From CAWGJC01 sp965276665 (GTDB lineage Bacteria > Pseudomonadota > Alphaproteobacteria > Acetobacterales > Acetobacteraceae), in contig OZ255620.1 of NCBI GenBank assembly GCA_965276665.1, positions 1,178,001 through 1,242,000 of the forward strand: a stretch of DNA of 64,000 nt. Reading direction: 5' to 3'. Below are positions 30,267 through 38,869 of this stretch, one piece after another. Both the position numbers and the translations under genes were made by a program. Below the pieces are notes generated by a model. The model was not told the DNA's origin, did no database searches, and saw nothing but the letters and a program-made list of their open reading frames with translations. Numbering within the stretch: the stretch's first letter is position 1; each line of letters opens with the position of its first letter.

Positions 30267-31942
30267 GACAGGATGATGTGCGCGGCCGCGAGCTGATGCG
30301 CCATGTCGGCGAGTTCGCCAAGCGGATCAAGCTCTCCGGCAGCAAGGAGGAGCTCGAGAGCTTTCATTATCTGCGCGCGCAGCTCGACGGGCTTGGCTAC
30401 CGCACGCGGCTGATCAGTCATGACGCCTATATCAGCCTGCCCGGCGCGTCGCGCGTCACCATCGGCAATCAGGCGCTCAGGAGCATCACGCATTCTTTCT
30501 CGCTGACTTCGCCGGACGCCGGCACGCGTGGCGCGCTGGTCGATCTCGGCGAAGGGCGCGCGCGGGATTTCGCGGCGCAGGATTTGCGCGGCCGCATCGT
30601 GCTGGTGGACGGCATCGCGAGCCCGGCGGTCGCCGCGCGCGCGGCGGAAGCGGGGGCGACGGGGCAGCTCCATGTCAGTCCACACGAGCATCTGCACGAG
30701 ATGTGCATCTCTCCCGTATGGGGCAGCCCGTCGGCCGAAACGCGGGATGCGCTGCCGCAGACCGTCACCTGCACGATTTCTGAGGCGGATGGCGCGGCAA
30801 TCCGCGAGCGGCTGCGTGCCGGCGAGCTCGTCGAGGCGGTGCTGCACGCGGAGGTGGACACCGGCTGGCGCAAGACGCCCATTCTCGAAGCGAGCCTCGA
30901 CCCGGACGGCGCGGCCGTGGATGCGCCGTTCGTGCTGTTCTCCGGCCATCACGACACCTGGTATTATGGCGTGATGGACAATGGCAGCGCGAACGCGACC
31001 ATGCTGGAGAGCGCGCGCGCGCTCGCCGCCGACCGCGCGGCATGGCGGCGCGGGCTTCGCCTCTGCTTCTGGTCGGGTCACTCGCATGGCCGCTATTCCG
31101 GCTCGACCTGGTATGTGGATCATCATTGGGACGAGCTCGAGCGGCGCTGCGCCGTGCATGTCAATGTCGATTCCACCGGCGGGACCGGTGCGACCGTGCT
31201 GACCGACTCCGCCGTCTCCTCGCAGCTCGCCGGGCTCGCCGCCACGGTGATCCGCGACGAGACCGGGCAGGAGCATGCCGGCACGCGCAACTCCCGCAGC
31301 AGCGACGCCTCGTTCTGGGGCGTCGGCGTCCCGTCCATGTTCGGCAGCCTCAGCATGCAGCCGAAAGGGCCGGTGAAGATGCGCAACGCGCTCGGCTGGT
31401 GGTGGCACACGCCCGAGGATCTGATCGACAAGATCGACGAGGATTTCCTGGTTCGCGACACGCGGATCTTCGTCCGCACCCTGCACCGCCTGCTCACCGA
31501 CCGGGTCCTGCCGCTCGACCATGGCGCGGCGGTGGACGAGCTGCTGGACGAACTGCGCAATCTCGCGCCGCTCACCGAGGACGGCGCGCCGCTTGCGGCC
31601 TCGATTGCGGCGGCGGAAACGCTGCGGGGCGGATTGCGCCGCCTGGCCGGGATCGCGGACGCGGCGCGGGTGGACCAGGCGCTGATCGGCATCTCCCGCG
31701 CGCTCGTCCCACTCGACTACACGATTGGCGACCGTTTCTCGCATGATCCGGCGCTGCCGCAACCGGCCTGGCCGGCGCTGCGGAAGCTGCGCGATTACGC
31801 GGAAGCCGAACCCGACACCGATGAGTGGCGATTCCGGGCGGTCAGCGCCGTCCGCAGCGCCAACCGCCTGCTGCACGCGCTGCGGCAGGCCAATGCTGCG
31901 CTCGACGCGGCGCTTTCCGGGGAAGCGGGCCAGGGAACATGA
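30263..31942 (+). CDS. M28-like peptidase homologue lacking the catalytic Glu pair, paralogue 2
   Basis: 559 residues, homologous along its length to the preceding protein. Metal-site motifs: GHHDTWYYGVMDNGSANA, VNVDSTGG and WWHTPEDLIDK. The usual Glu-Glu motif is again absent, reading SGHSHGRYSGSTW. Shared GHSxGRYxGSTW in both proteins indicates a conserved variant rather than random decay. Start ATG overlaps the previous stop (ATGA). The two may form a heterodimer; M28 relatives with PA domains often dimerise (inference). Followed after 31 bp by an MHS-type transporter. Confidence 0.82.
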   Translation: MRQDDVRGRELMRHVGEFAKRIKLSGSKEELESFHYLRAQLDGLGYRTRLISHDAYISLPGASRVTIGNQALRSITHSFSLTSPDAGTRGALVDLGEGRARDFAAQDLRGRIVLVDGIASPAVAARAAEAGATGQLHVSPHEHLHEMCISPVWGSPSAETRDALPQTVTCTISEADGAAIRERLRAGELVEAVLHAEVDTGWRKTPILEASLDPDGAAVDAPFVLFSGHHDTWYYGVMDNGSANATMLESARALAADRAAWRRGLRLCFWSGHSHGRYSGSTWYVDHHWDELERRCAVHVNVDSTGGTGATVLTDSAVSSQLAGLAATVIRDETGQEHAGTRNSRSSDASFWGVGVPSMFGSLSMQPKGPVKMRNALGWWWHTPEDLIDKIDEDFLVRDTRIFVRTLHRLLTDRVLPLDHGAAVDELLDELRNLAPLTEDGAPLAASIAAAETLRGGLRRLAGIADAARVDQALIGISRALVPLDYTIGDRFSHDPALPQPAWPALRKLRDYAEAEPDTDEWRFRAVSAVRSANRLLHALRQANAALDAALSGEAGQGT

Positions 31943-31973
31943 TCGTCATCGCACCCTGAAGGGGAGACGGACC

Positions 31974-33290
31974 ATGTCGCAAGCCGCATCGCTGCTCGGC
32001 CAACCGGCCGCGTCGCTGTCCATCGAGCGTATCCGCCGCCGCGCGATCCTGTCCTGCGCGATCGGCAATTTCGTTGAACTGTTCGACTTCGTGATCTTTG
32101 GCCTGTTCGCGGCGCAGATCGGGCGTAATTTCTTTCCCGCCGTGAACCCGCTGGTCTCGCTACTCAGCAGTTTCGCGACCTATGGCGTCGGTTTCGTGAT
32201 GCGGCCGGTCGGCGCGGTGGTGATCGGCGCGTATGGCGATCGCAGCGGGCGGAAGGCGGCGCTGGTGCTCACCGTCGGGCTGATGGCGGCCGCCACCGGG
32301 CTGACCGGCCTGGTGCCCGCCTATGCCTCGATCGGCATCTGGGCGCCGCTGCTGCTCGTGCTCTGCCGCCTCGTCCAGGGCTTCTCGACCGGTGGCGAAT
32401 GGGGCGGCGCGGCGGCCTTCCTGGTGGAATACGCACGGCCCGGCAAGCGCGGCATCACCGGCAGCATGCAGCAATTCAGCGTCGGTCTCGGGCTGATCTT
32501 CGGCACGCTCTCGGCCGCGGTGCTGAACGCCGTTCTCGATCCAGCGGCGATGAACAGCTGGGGCTGGCGCATCCCGTTCCTGGTCGGCTTCCTGCTCGCG
32601 CCGATTGGTTATTACCTGCGTTCGCGGGTGGCGGAGACGCCGGCCTTCGAGCAGACCGCGGCCTCGCACCACCTCGTCGGCAACCCGGTGCGCGACAGCC
32701 TGACCGTGCATCGCGGACCGGTGCTGATGGCCTGCGGACTTTCGATCGTCGGCTGTGTCGGCAACTACATCTTCAACATCTTCATGCCGAGCTTCGCGGT
32801 CAGCCAGCTGCACCTGCCGGCCTCGGTCGCCTATTACTCCACGGCCCTCTCCGCCGTCGTGCTGACGGTGTTGACGCCGGTGATGGGCGCCGCCTCCGAC
32901 CGCTGGGGGCGCAAGCCGGTGATGCTCGCCTCCGCGATCGGCTATCTCGTGGTGGCGTATCCGCTGTTCCTGATCGTCACCGATGCAAGGAGCGGCGCCT
33001 CGCTCGTACTCGTGCAAAGCATCTCCGCCGTGCTCCTCGCCATGTATGCCGGCCCGTTGCCGGCGATCCTGAGCGAACTCTTCCCGACCCGGGTGCGGTT
33101 CACCGCGCTCTCGATCGGCTACAGCCTCGCGGTGACGATCTTCGGCGGGTTCGCGCCGTTCATCTCGACCTTTCTGATCGGCCAGACCGGCAGCCCGCTC
33201 GCGCCGAGCTACTTCATCGTGGCCTCCGCGCTGATCAGCGTGGCCACGCTGATCGGTCTGCGCGATCCGATCAATGTTCCGCTCGATTAG
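31974..33290 (+). CDS. MFS transporter, metabolite:H+ symporter (MHS) family
   Basis: 438 residues, about 12 membrane helices. The MFS signature between helices 2 and 3 is GAYGDRSGRK, and the N-terminal AIGNFVELFDFVIFG and RLVQGFSTGGEWGGAA segments are typical of the MHS group, which takes up organic acids, osmolytes and amino-acid-like compounds. A strong AGGGGAGACGG ribosome site precedes ATG 31974. Placed between the M28-like genes and the hydantoinase genes, it may bring in the substrate or an intermediate of the same pathway. Confidence 0.9.
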   Translation: MSQAASLLGQPAASLSIERIRRRAILSCAIGNFVELFDFVIFGLFAAQIGRNFFPAVNPLVSLLSSFATYGVGFVMRPVGAVVIGAYGDRSGRKAALVLTVGLMAAATGLTGLVPAYASIGIWAPLLLVLCRLVQGFSTGGEWGGAAAFLVEYARPGKRGITGSMQQFSVGLGLIFGTLSAAVLNAVLDPAAMNSWGWRIPFLVGFLLAPIGYYLRSRVAETPAFEQTAASHHLVGNPVRDSLTVHRGPVLMACGLSIVGCVGNYIFNIFMPSFAVSQLHLPASVAYYSTALSAVVLTVLTPVMGAASDRWGRKPVMLASAIGYLVVAYPLFLIVTDARSGASLVLVQSISAVLLAMYAGPLPAILSELFPTRVRFTALSIGYSLAVTIFGGFAPFISTFLIGQTGSPLAPSYFIVASALISVATLIGLRDPINVPLD

Positions 33291-33299
33291 GGGATCACG

Positions 33300-35075
33300 A
33301 TGACGGAAACCTGCGATCCGGTCACGCTCGAGATCGTACGCGGCGCGATCCGGGCGGCTCAGGCGGAGATGGAGGCGCTGCTCGAACGCACCGCCATCAG
33401 CGCCTTCATCCGCGAGAAGAAGGATTTCTACACCGCGCTGTTCGATGCGGACGGCGTGGTGGCGGTGGGCTCCAACGTGCCGGTATTCGGCGACATCACC
33501 ACCCCGGTCTTCGCGCATTTTCCAAAGGAGGAGATGCAGCCCGGCGATCTCTACTGGTACAATGACTGCTACGGCTCGCGCGGCGCGGTGTCGCATTCCA
33601 ACGACCAGGTGTTCCTCGCGCCGATCTTCCTGGACGGCCGGCGTTGCGGCTTCGTGATGGCCTGGGCGCATTTCGCGGATATCGGCGGCTTGCGACCCGG
33701 CTCGATCAGCCCGGACGCGACCGACATCTTCCAGGAAGGCATCATCATCCCGCCGACGAAGCTGATCGATCGCGGCGTGACCAACGAGGCGACGCTCGCC
33801 ATCTTCCACCGCAATTCGCGCTACCCCGAACAGAGCCGCGGCGATACGCGCGCGCTGATGGCGGCGGTGACGCTCGGCACGCGCAGGGTCGAGGAGATCC
33901 TGCGCCGCTTCGGCCCCGACGTGATCGCGGATGCGCTGCGCCAATTGCTCGCGCGCACGCGCCGGGTGGTGCGGGCGCGGCTGGCGGAGACGTTTCCGTA
34001 CGGCACGCATCGCTTCACCGACATGATCGATTCCGACGGGCATGGCAACGGTCCGTTCCGCATCCGCTTCGCAATGACGCGCGAGAAGCACGAAGGCGGC
34101 GAGGACCGCTTCATCCTCGATGCGACCGAGACCGATGACCAGTCTCCCGGCCCGGTCAATTTCCTGATGAACCCGGACGTGCCGGGCGTGGCGCTCGGCC
34201 TCTACTTCCTCGGCGGCGAGGCCGGCCAGGTCTGCAATGCCGGCGGCCCGCTCGCGCTCGACGAGGTCCGGCTGCGCGAGGGCTCGCTGCTGCAGCCGCG
34301 CTTCCCCGCGCCGCTCGGCATGCGCGGGCTGACGATGATGCGGGTGCTGGCGGCGCTGAACGGGCTGATCAACGTCGCCGGGGGCGCCGGCGCGCCGGCC
34401 GCGCATTCGGCCTATGTCATCATCCTGCTGCGCGGCCATGCGCGGGGTGCGCAATTCCTGATGTCGGACGGGATCGGCGTCGGCTATGGCGCGCGGCCGA
34501 ACGCGGATGGCATCGATGCGGTGTATTTCGTCGCGCAGGAGAACTATCCGGTCGAATTCCTCGAGCTCAGCTATCCGGTGCGGCTGCGCCAATACGGCGT
34601 CGTACGCGATAGCGGCGGCCCGGGACGGTTCCGCGGCGGCTGCGGCATCGTGCGCGAATATGAGATCCTGGCGGATGATTCCGTGCTCGCCGTGCGCATC
34701 GACAGCGTGCAGAATCCGCCCTGGGGCGTGGCCGGCGGCATGTCAGGGGGCGCCGGGCGCGCGACCGTCAACCCGGGCACCTCGCGCGAGCGCGTGCTGG
34801 TGCCGCTCTCCGACGGCAATGCGCTGCAGCCCGGCGATATTCTCCGCATCGAGACCGGCGGCGGCGGCGGTCACGGCGACCCGTTCGACCGCCCTGCCGA
34901 AAACGTGCTGGCCGACGTGCTCGGCGGGTTTGTGAGCCAAGAGGCGGCGGCGCAATTCTACGGCGTGGTGATCGACGGCGACCGCGTGGATGCGGAGGCG
35001 ACCGCTTCACGCCGGGCGCGGCGGCCGATGACCCGGGGATTTCACCGCACGGAGTATGTCGATGCCCTCACCTGA
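33300..35075 (+). CDS. hyuB: Hydantoinase B/oxoprolinase family subunit
   Basis: 591 residues, family length. With HyuA it forms ATP-dependent amide-ring-opening enzymes (N-methylhydantoinase, 5-oxoprolinase) or ATP-dependent carboxylases such as acetone or acetophenone carboxylase. Family landmarks: CDPVTLEIVRGAIRAAQAEM, the AxF-IREKKDFYTALFD segment, AHFADIGG and the late PSQGGGGGHGDPFDRP-like segment ETGGGGGHGDPFDRP. Starts 10 bp after the transporter and overlaps hyuA by 20 bp. The ring-opening role fits the amide theme of the neighbours, but the exact substrate is unknown. Confidence 0.9.
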   Translation: MTETCDPVTLEIVRGAIRAAQAEMEALLERTAISAFIREKKDFYTALFDADGVVAVGSNVPVFGDITTPVFAHFPKEEMQPGDLYWYNDCYGSRGAVSHSNDQVFLAPIFLDGRRCGFVMAWAHFADIGGLRPGSISPDATDIFQEGIIIPPTKLIDRGVTNEATLAIFHRNSRYPEQSRGDTRALMAAVTLGTRRVEEILRRFGPDVIADALRQLLARTRRVVRARLAETFPYGTHRFTDMIDSDGHGNGPFRIRFAMTREKHEGGEDRFILDATETDDQSPGPVNFLMNPDVPGVALGLYFLGGEAGQVCNAGGPLALDEVRLREGSLLQPRFPAPLGMRGLTMMRVLAALNGLINVAGGAGAPAAHSAYVIILLRGHARGAQFLMSDGIGVGYGARPNADGIDAVYFVAQENYPVEFLELSYPVRLRQYGVVRDSGGPGRFRGGCGIVREYEILADDSVLAVRIDSVQNPPWGVAGGMSGGAGRATVNPGTSRERVLVPLSDGNALQPGDILRIETGGGGGHGDPFDRPAENVLADVLGGFVSQEAAAQFYGVVIDGDRVDAEATASRRARRPMTRGFHRTEYVDALT

Positions 35076-37119
35076 CGGCACGCTGTCGGGCATCGGCGCG
35101 CCCACCGGGGCGTTGTCGATCGCGGTCGATATCGGCGGCACCTTCACCGATGTGATGCTGCAGGATGCGGCGAGCGGCCGCGCCTGGCGGGCCAAGACGC
35201 CGAGCGTGCCGGCCGATCCGTCGCGCGCCTTTCTCGCCGGCGTCACCCTCGCGCTGGAGCAGGCGGGGCTGCCAGCCTCCGCCGTCTCCCGCGTGCTGCA
35301 CGGCACCACCATCGCGACCAACATGATCCTGGAGGAGAAGGGCGCGCGCACCGCGCTCGTCACCACGGCCGGATTCCGCCATGTGCTGGAGATCGGGCGG
35401 CAGGACATTCCGCGCCGGGTCAATCTCTATGCCTGGATCAAGCCGGCACGCCCGGTGCCGCCGTCACGCGTGCTCGAGGTGGCGGAGCGCATCGGGCCGG
35501 GCGGCGTGGTGCTGCATCCGCTCGACGAGGCCAGCGTGCAGGAAGCGATCGAGGCGCTGCGCCGTCTTGACGTGCAGGCGGTCGCGATCTGCCTGCTGCA
35601 CGCTTTCGCCAACCCGACGCATGAGCGGCGCGTCGCCGAGATGCTGCGGGCGGCGTTGCCGGGCGTCGCGGTCACCGCCTCGACCGATGTCCTGCCCGTG
35701 GTGCGCGAATATGAGCGCTCGCTCGCGACCATCCTCAACGCCTCGGTGATGCCGGGTGTCGCGACCTATGTGGAACGCGTGGAGACACGGCTGGCGGAAG
35801 CCGGCATCGCCGCGCCGTTGCTGCTGATGCAATCGAATGGCGGGGTTGCGGGCGCGCGCACGATACGGAGGGCGCCGGCGCTGACCGCGCTCTCCGGCCC
35901 GGCCGCCGGCGTGGTCGGCGCGCGCGACGTGGCCGCCGCCTGCGGCATCGGCGACATCATCACCGTCGATATCGGCGGCACCAGCGCCGATATCTGCCTG
36001 ATCCGCGAGGGGAAGATCGCGCTGACGCAGCAGGGCCGTGTCGGCGAATGGTCGCTGCCCCTGCCGATGGTCGACATGGTGACGATCGGCGCCGGCGGCG
36101 GCTCGATCGCGACGGTGGCGGATGACGCGCTCACCGTCGGTCCGGCGAGCGCCGGCGCCGATCCGGGCCCCGCCTGCTATGGTCGCGGCGGCACGCTGCC
36201 AACGGTGACAGACGCGCATGTCGTGCTCGGCCATTTGCCGGAAACCCTGCTCGGCGGCCGCATGGCGCTCGATGCCGCGCGCGCCGCGACCGCGATCCGG
36301 GATGGCGTCGCGGCGCCGCTTGGGCTTTCGCTGCACGCGGCGGCGCGCGGCGTGCTGGCGATCGCGGACAGCAACATGGTCGGCGCGATCCGCGTCGTGT
36401 CGGTCGAGCGCGGGCATGATCCGCGCGCCTTTACCCTGGTGCCGTTCGGCGGCGCCGGCCCGCTGCACGGGTGCGCGCTCGCCGATCTGCTCGAAATTAC
36501 CCGCGTGCTGGTGCCCGCCGCCCCCGGCGTGCTCTGCGCGGAGGGTCTGCTCGCCGCGGATCTGCGCGCCGAATTCAGCCGCACGCTCGCCGCCTCCGGC
36601 GAGGTGGAGATCGAACACGGGTTCTTGGCGCTCGAGCGCGATGCGGAAGAGTGGTTCGCGCAGGAACAGGTCCCAGCGGCAGATCGCACGACCGGGCGGA
36701 CCGTTCTGATGCGCTACCACGGACAGGGCGGCGAGCTCGCGGTGGCGTGGGACGGCAGCATCGAGGCGACCAACGCCGCCTTCATCCGCGCGCACGACGC
36801 GCTTTACGGTTTCGCGCTCGAATCGCCGACCGAGCTGGTGACGCTGCGCGTGGAGGCGGCGGGAAAGCTGCCGCCGCCGGTGCGCCCATCCCTGCCGGCG
36901 GGGAGCGGCGTCGCAGCGCGCGCGCGCTGGACGGTGCATTTTGCCACCGGCTCGGAGGATTCCGCACTGATCGATCGCGCCTCGCTCGGCGCGGGCGACC
37001 GCTTCGCGGGCCCCGCGATCGTCACCCAGCTCGACGCGACGACGGTGGTGCCGCCCGGTTGGGATGTCGAGGTGCACGCATCCGGCGCGCTGCTGCTGAC
37101 CCGCGCCGCTACCCCTTGA
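35056..37119 (+). CDS. hyuA: Hydantoinase A/oxoprolinase family subunit
   Basis: 687 residues. ATP-binding partner of HyuB, with two actin-like ATPase phosphate loops: VDIGGTFTD (D25) and VDIGGTSADICL (about residue 305). VLHGTTIATNMILEEKGA is the conserved substrate-domain segment, and YGRGGTLPTVTDAHVVLGHL is shared by the family. Starts at ATG 35056 or 35062 inside the end of hyuB, so the two subunits are made in coupled fashion. Its 3' end overlaps the convergent permease gene by 11 bp. Confidence 0.9.
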   Translation: MSMPSPDGTLSGIGAPTGALSIAVDIGGTFTDVMLQDAASGRAWRAKTPSVPADPSRAFLAGVTLALEQAGLPASAVSRVLHGTTIATNMILEEKGARTALVTTAGFRHVLEIGRQDIPRRVNLYAWIKPARPVPPSRVLEVAERIGPGGVVLHPLDEASVQEAIEALRRLDVQAVAICLLHAFANPTHERRVAEMLRAALPGVAVTASTDVLPVVREYERSLATILNASVMPGVATYVERVETRLAEAGIAAPLLLMQSNGGVAGARTIRRAPALTALSGPAAGVVGARDVAAACGIGDIITVDIGGTSADICLIREGKIALTQQGRVGEWSLPLPMVDMVTIGAGGGSIATVADDALTVGPASAGADPGPACYGRGGTLPTVTDAHVVLGHLPETLLGGRMALDAARAATAIRDGVAAPLGLSLHAAARGVLAIADSNMVGAIRVVSVERGHDPRAFTLVPFGGAGPLHGCALADLLEITRVLVPAAPGVLCAEGLLAADLRAEFSRTLAASGEVEIEHGFLALERDAEEWFAQEQVPAADRTTGRTVLMRYHGQGGELAVAWDGSIEATNAAFIRAHDALYGFALESPTELVTLRVEAAGKLPPPVRPSLPAGSGVAARARWTVHFATGSEDSALIDRASLGAGDRFAGPAIVTQLDATTVVPPGWDVEVHASGALLLTRAATP

Positions 37120-37963
37120 CCGCGCCGAAGGCGAGGCCACGGGCGAGGTAACGCTGGAAGAAGAAGGAGAGAATGATCGGCGGCCCGATCGCGATCAGCG
37201 TGTTCACCGCGGCAAGGTTGAAATCGATGTCCCGCGTGCCGCGCGAGGCGAGAATGAAGGCGGTGAGCGTCTGCGCGTTGCGCGAGGTAAAGGCGGAGGC
37301 GAACAGCGCCTCGTTCCAGCCGAAGGCGAAGACGTTCACCGCGGTGACGATGATCCCGTCGCGCGCGAGCGGCAACGCCACCAGACGGAAGATTTGCCAC
37401 GGCGTCGCACCCTCGATCTTCGCCGCCTCCTCGATATCCTTCGAGATGTCGCGGAAGATGTCCCGCATGATCACCACGCCGAACGCGACGGAGAAGGTCG
37501 AGTAGGCGATGATCAGCCCGGTCATCGTGTCGATCAGATGGAGCTGCACCATCATCACGTAGAACGGCACCAGCATCACCGCGGGGGGCAGCACGCGCTG
37601 CGTCATGAACCAGAGGGTGATGTCGCGGGACGAGACCGGAAACTCGAAGCGCGCCAGGCTGTAGGCGGCCGGAATGCCGATCAGCAGCACGAGCAGCGTG
37701 TTGCCGGTGCTGGCGAGCAGGCTGTGCCAGAGCGCGACCAGCACGCCGCCATCGCTCAACACCTGCGCCCAGGTGTCGAGCGTGGGGCGGAATTGCAGGA
37801 AGGGGATGAAGGCGCCGGAACGGAACGTGTCCTCCAGCGTCTTGACGGAATTCAGCACCGCCCAGAGCAGCGGAACCAGGATCCACACGGCGGAGCCGAT
37901 CAGGATCGCATAGATGCCGATCCGGCTGCGGCCCGCGGCGCGGGTCCAGAGCACGCTGCGCAT
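37109..37963 (-). CDS. ABC sugar-type permease (MalG-like)
   Basis: 284 residues, six predicted membrane helices, EAA loop EEAAKIEGATPW from residue 178, and the family-typical C-terminus RYLARGLAFGAVKG. Second permease of a binding protein-permease-permease set on the minus strand (3 bp between genes). No ATPase is encoded in the set. The 3' end runs 11 bp into the convergent hyuA gene, so no terminator separates them. Confidence 0.9.
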   Translation of the reverse strand: MRSVLWTRAAGRSRIGIYAILIGSAVWILVPLLWAVLNSVKTLEDTFRSGAFIPFLQFRPTLDTWAQVLSDGGVLVALWHSLLASTGNTLLVLLIGIPAAYSLARFEFPVSSRDITLWFMTQRVLPPAVMLVPFYVMMVQLHLIDTMTGLIIAYSTFSVAFGVVIMRDIFRDISKDIEEAAKIEGATPWQIFRLVALPLARDGIIVTAVNVFAFGWNEALFASAFTSRNAQTLTAFILASRGTRDIDFNLAAVNTLIAIGPPIILSFFFQRYLARGLAFGAVKG

Positions 37964-37966
37964 CGC

Positions 37967-38869
37967 TCAGCTCAACCGCCGGCGCATCTGCCGGAAGAAC
38001 ACCACGACGACGACCGAGATCATCGCGAGCACCACCAGCCCCATCGCCGATCCGTCGCCGAAATTGAAGAACTGCACCGTCGTCATGTAATTATAGGTGC
38101 TGTAGAGCTGGGTGCTGGTGCCCGGGCCGCCGCTGGTGAGCGCGAAAGGCAGACCGAACGCCTTGAACCCTTCGATCAGCCGCAGCGTCACCGCCACCGA
38201 CATCACCGGCCAGGCAAGCGGCAGGCCGACATGGCGCATCACCTGCCAATGCGATTTGCAGTCCAGCATCGCCGCCTCGTAGATCTCGTCCGAGACCGAG
38301 GCGAGGCCAGCGAGCGCCAGGAGAAACACGAACGGCGTCCAGCGCCAGACCTCCAGCACCATCGCCGCGGCGAGCCCCCAGGTAGCGGTGGAGAGGAAGG
38401 GCAGCGAGATGCCGAACTTGCCGAGAATATAGGTGACGAGACCGCCCTGCTCGCTGAACAGCGTGATGCCGAGATAGCCGATCGCGACATCCATCGTGAA
38501 CAGGGGCGCGGTGATCAGAGCGCGGAACACGCGCGTCCCCGGCGCGTCGAGATTGATCACCCAGGCGAGCAGGAAGCCGAGCACCACCTCCACCGGCACG
38601 GTGACGCCGACATAGATCGCCGTGACGAGCACGCTATGCCAGAACTCGGCCGATTGCAGGATATCGGCGTAATTGGTGAAGCCGACATAGCCGGTGATGC
38701 CGCGCCCCATCACGTAGCTGGCAAAGCTGTAGCGCACTACCTGGAAGAGCGGGAAGAAGGTCAACCCGATCGTCCACAACGCGGCCGGCACGAGCATCAG
38801 GTATTTGAACGACCGCTCATCCCCGAGCCTGACGGGACGGCGCGCCGTGGCGGCGGCTTGCACGCTCAA
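37967..38869 (-). CDS. ABC sugar-type permease (MalF-like)
   Basis: 300 residues; membrane helices with the EAA loop YEAAMLDCKSHW near residue 198, where the usual Gly is Cys. GGPGTSTQLYSTYNY near the C-terminus is typical of MalF-group permeases. The start is either a TTG overlapping the binding-protein stop (TTGA) or GTG two codons later; both give the same protein core. Pairs with the downstream permease. Confidence 0.88.
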   Translation of the reverse strand: MSVQAAATARRPVRLGDERSFKYLMLVPAALWTIGLTFFPLFQVVRYSFASYVMGRGITGYVGFTNYADILQSAEFWHSVLVTAIYVGVTVPVEVVLGFLLAWVINLDAPGTRVFRALITAPLFTMDVAIGYLGITLFSEQGGLVTYILGKFGISLPFLSTATWGLAAAMVLEVWRWTPFVFLLALAGLASVSDEIYEAAMLDCKSHWQVMRHVGLPLAWPVMSVAVTLRLIEGFKAFGLPFALTSGGPGTSTQLYSTYNYMTTVQFFNFGDGSAMGLVVLAMISVVVVVFFRQMRRRLS

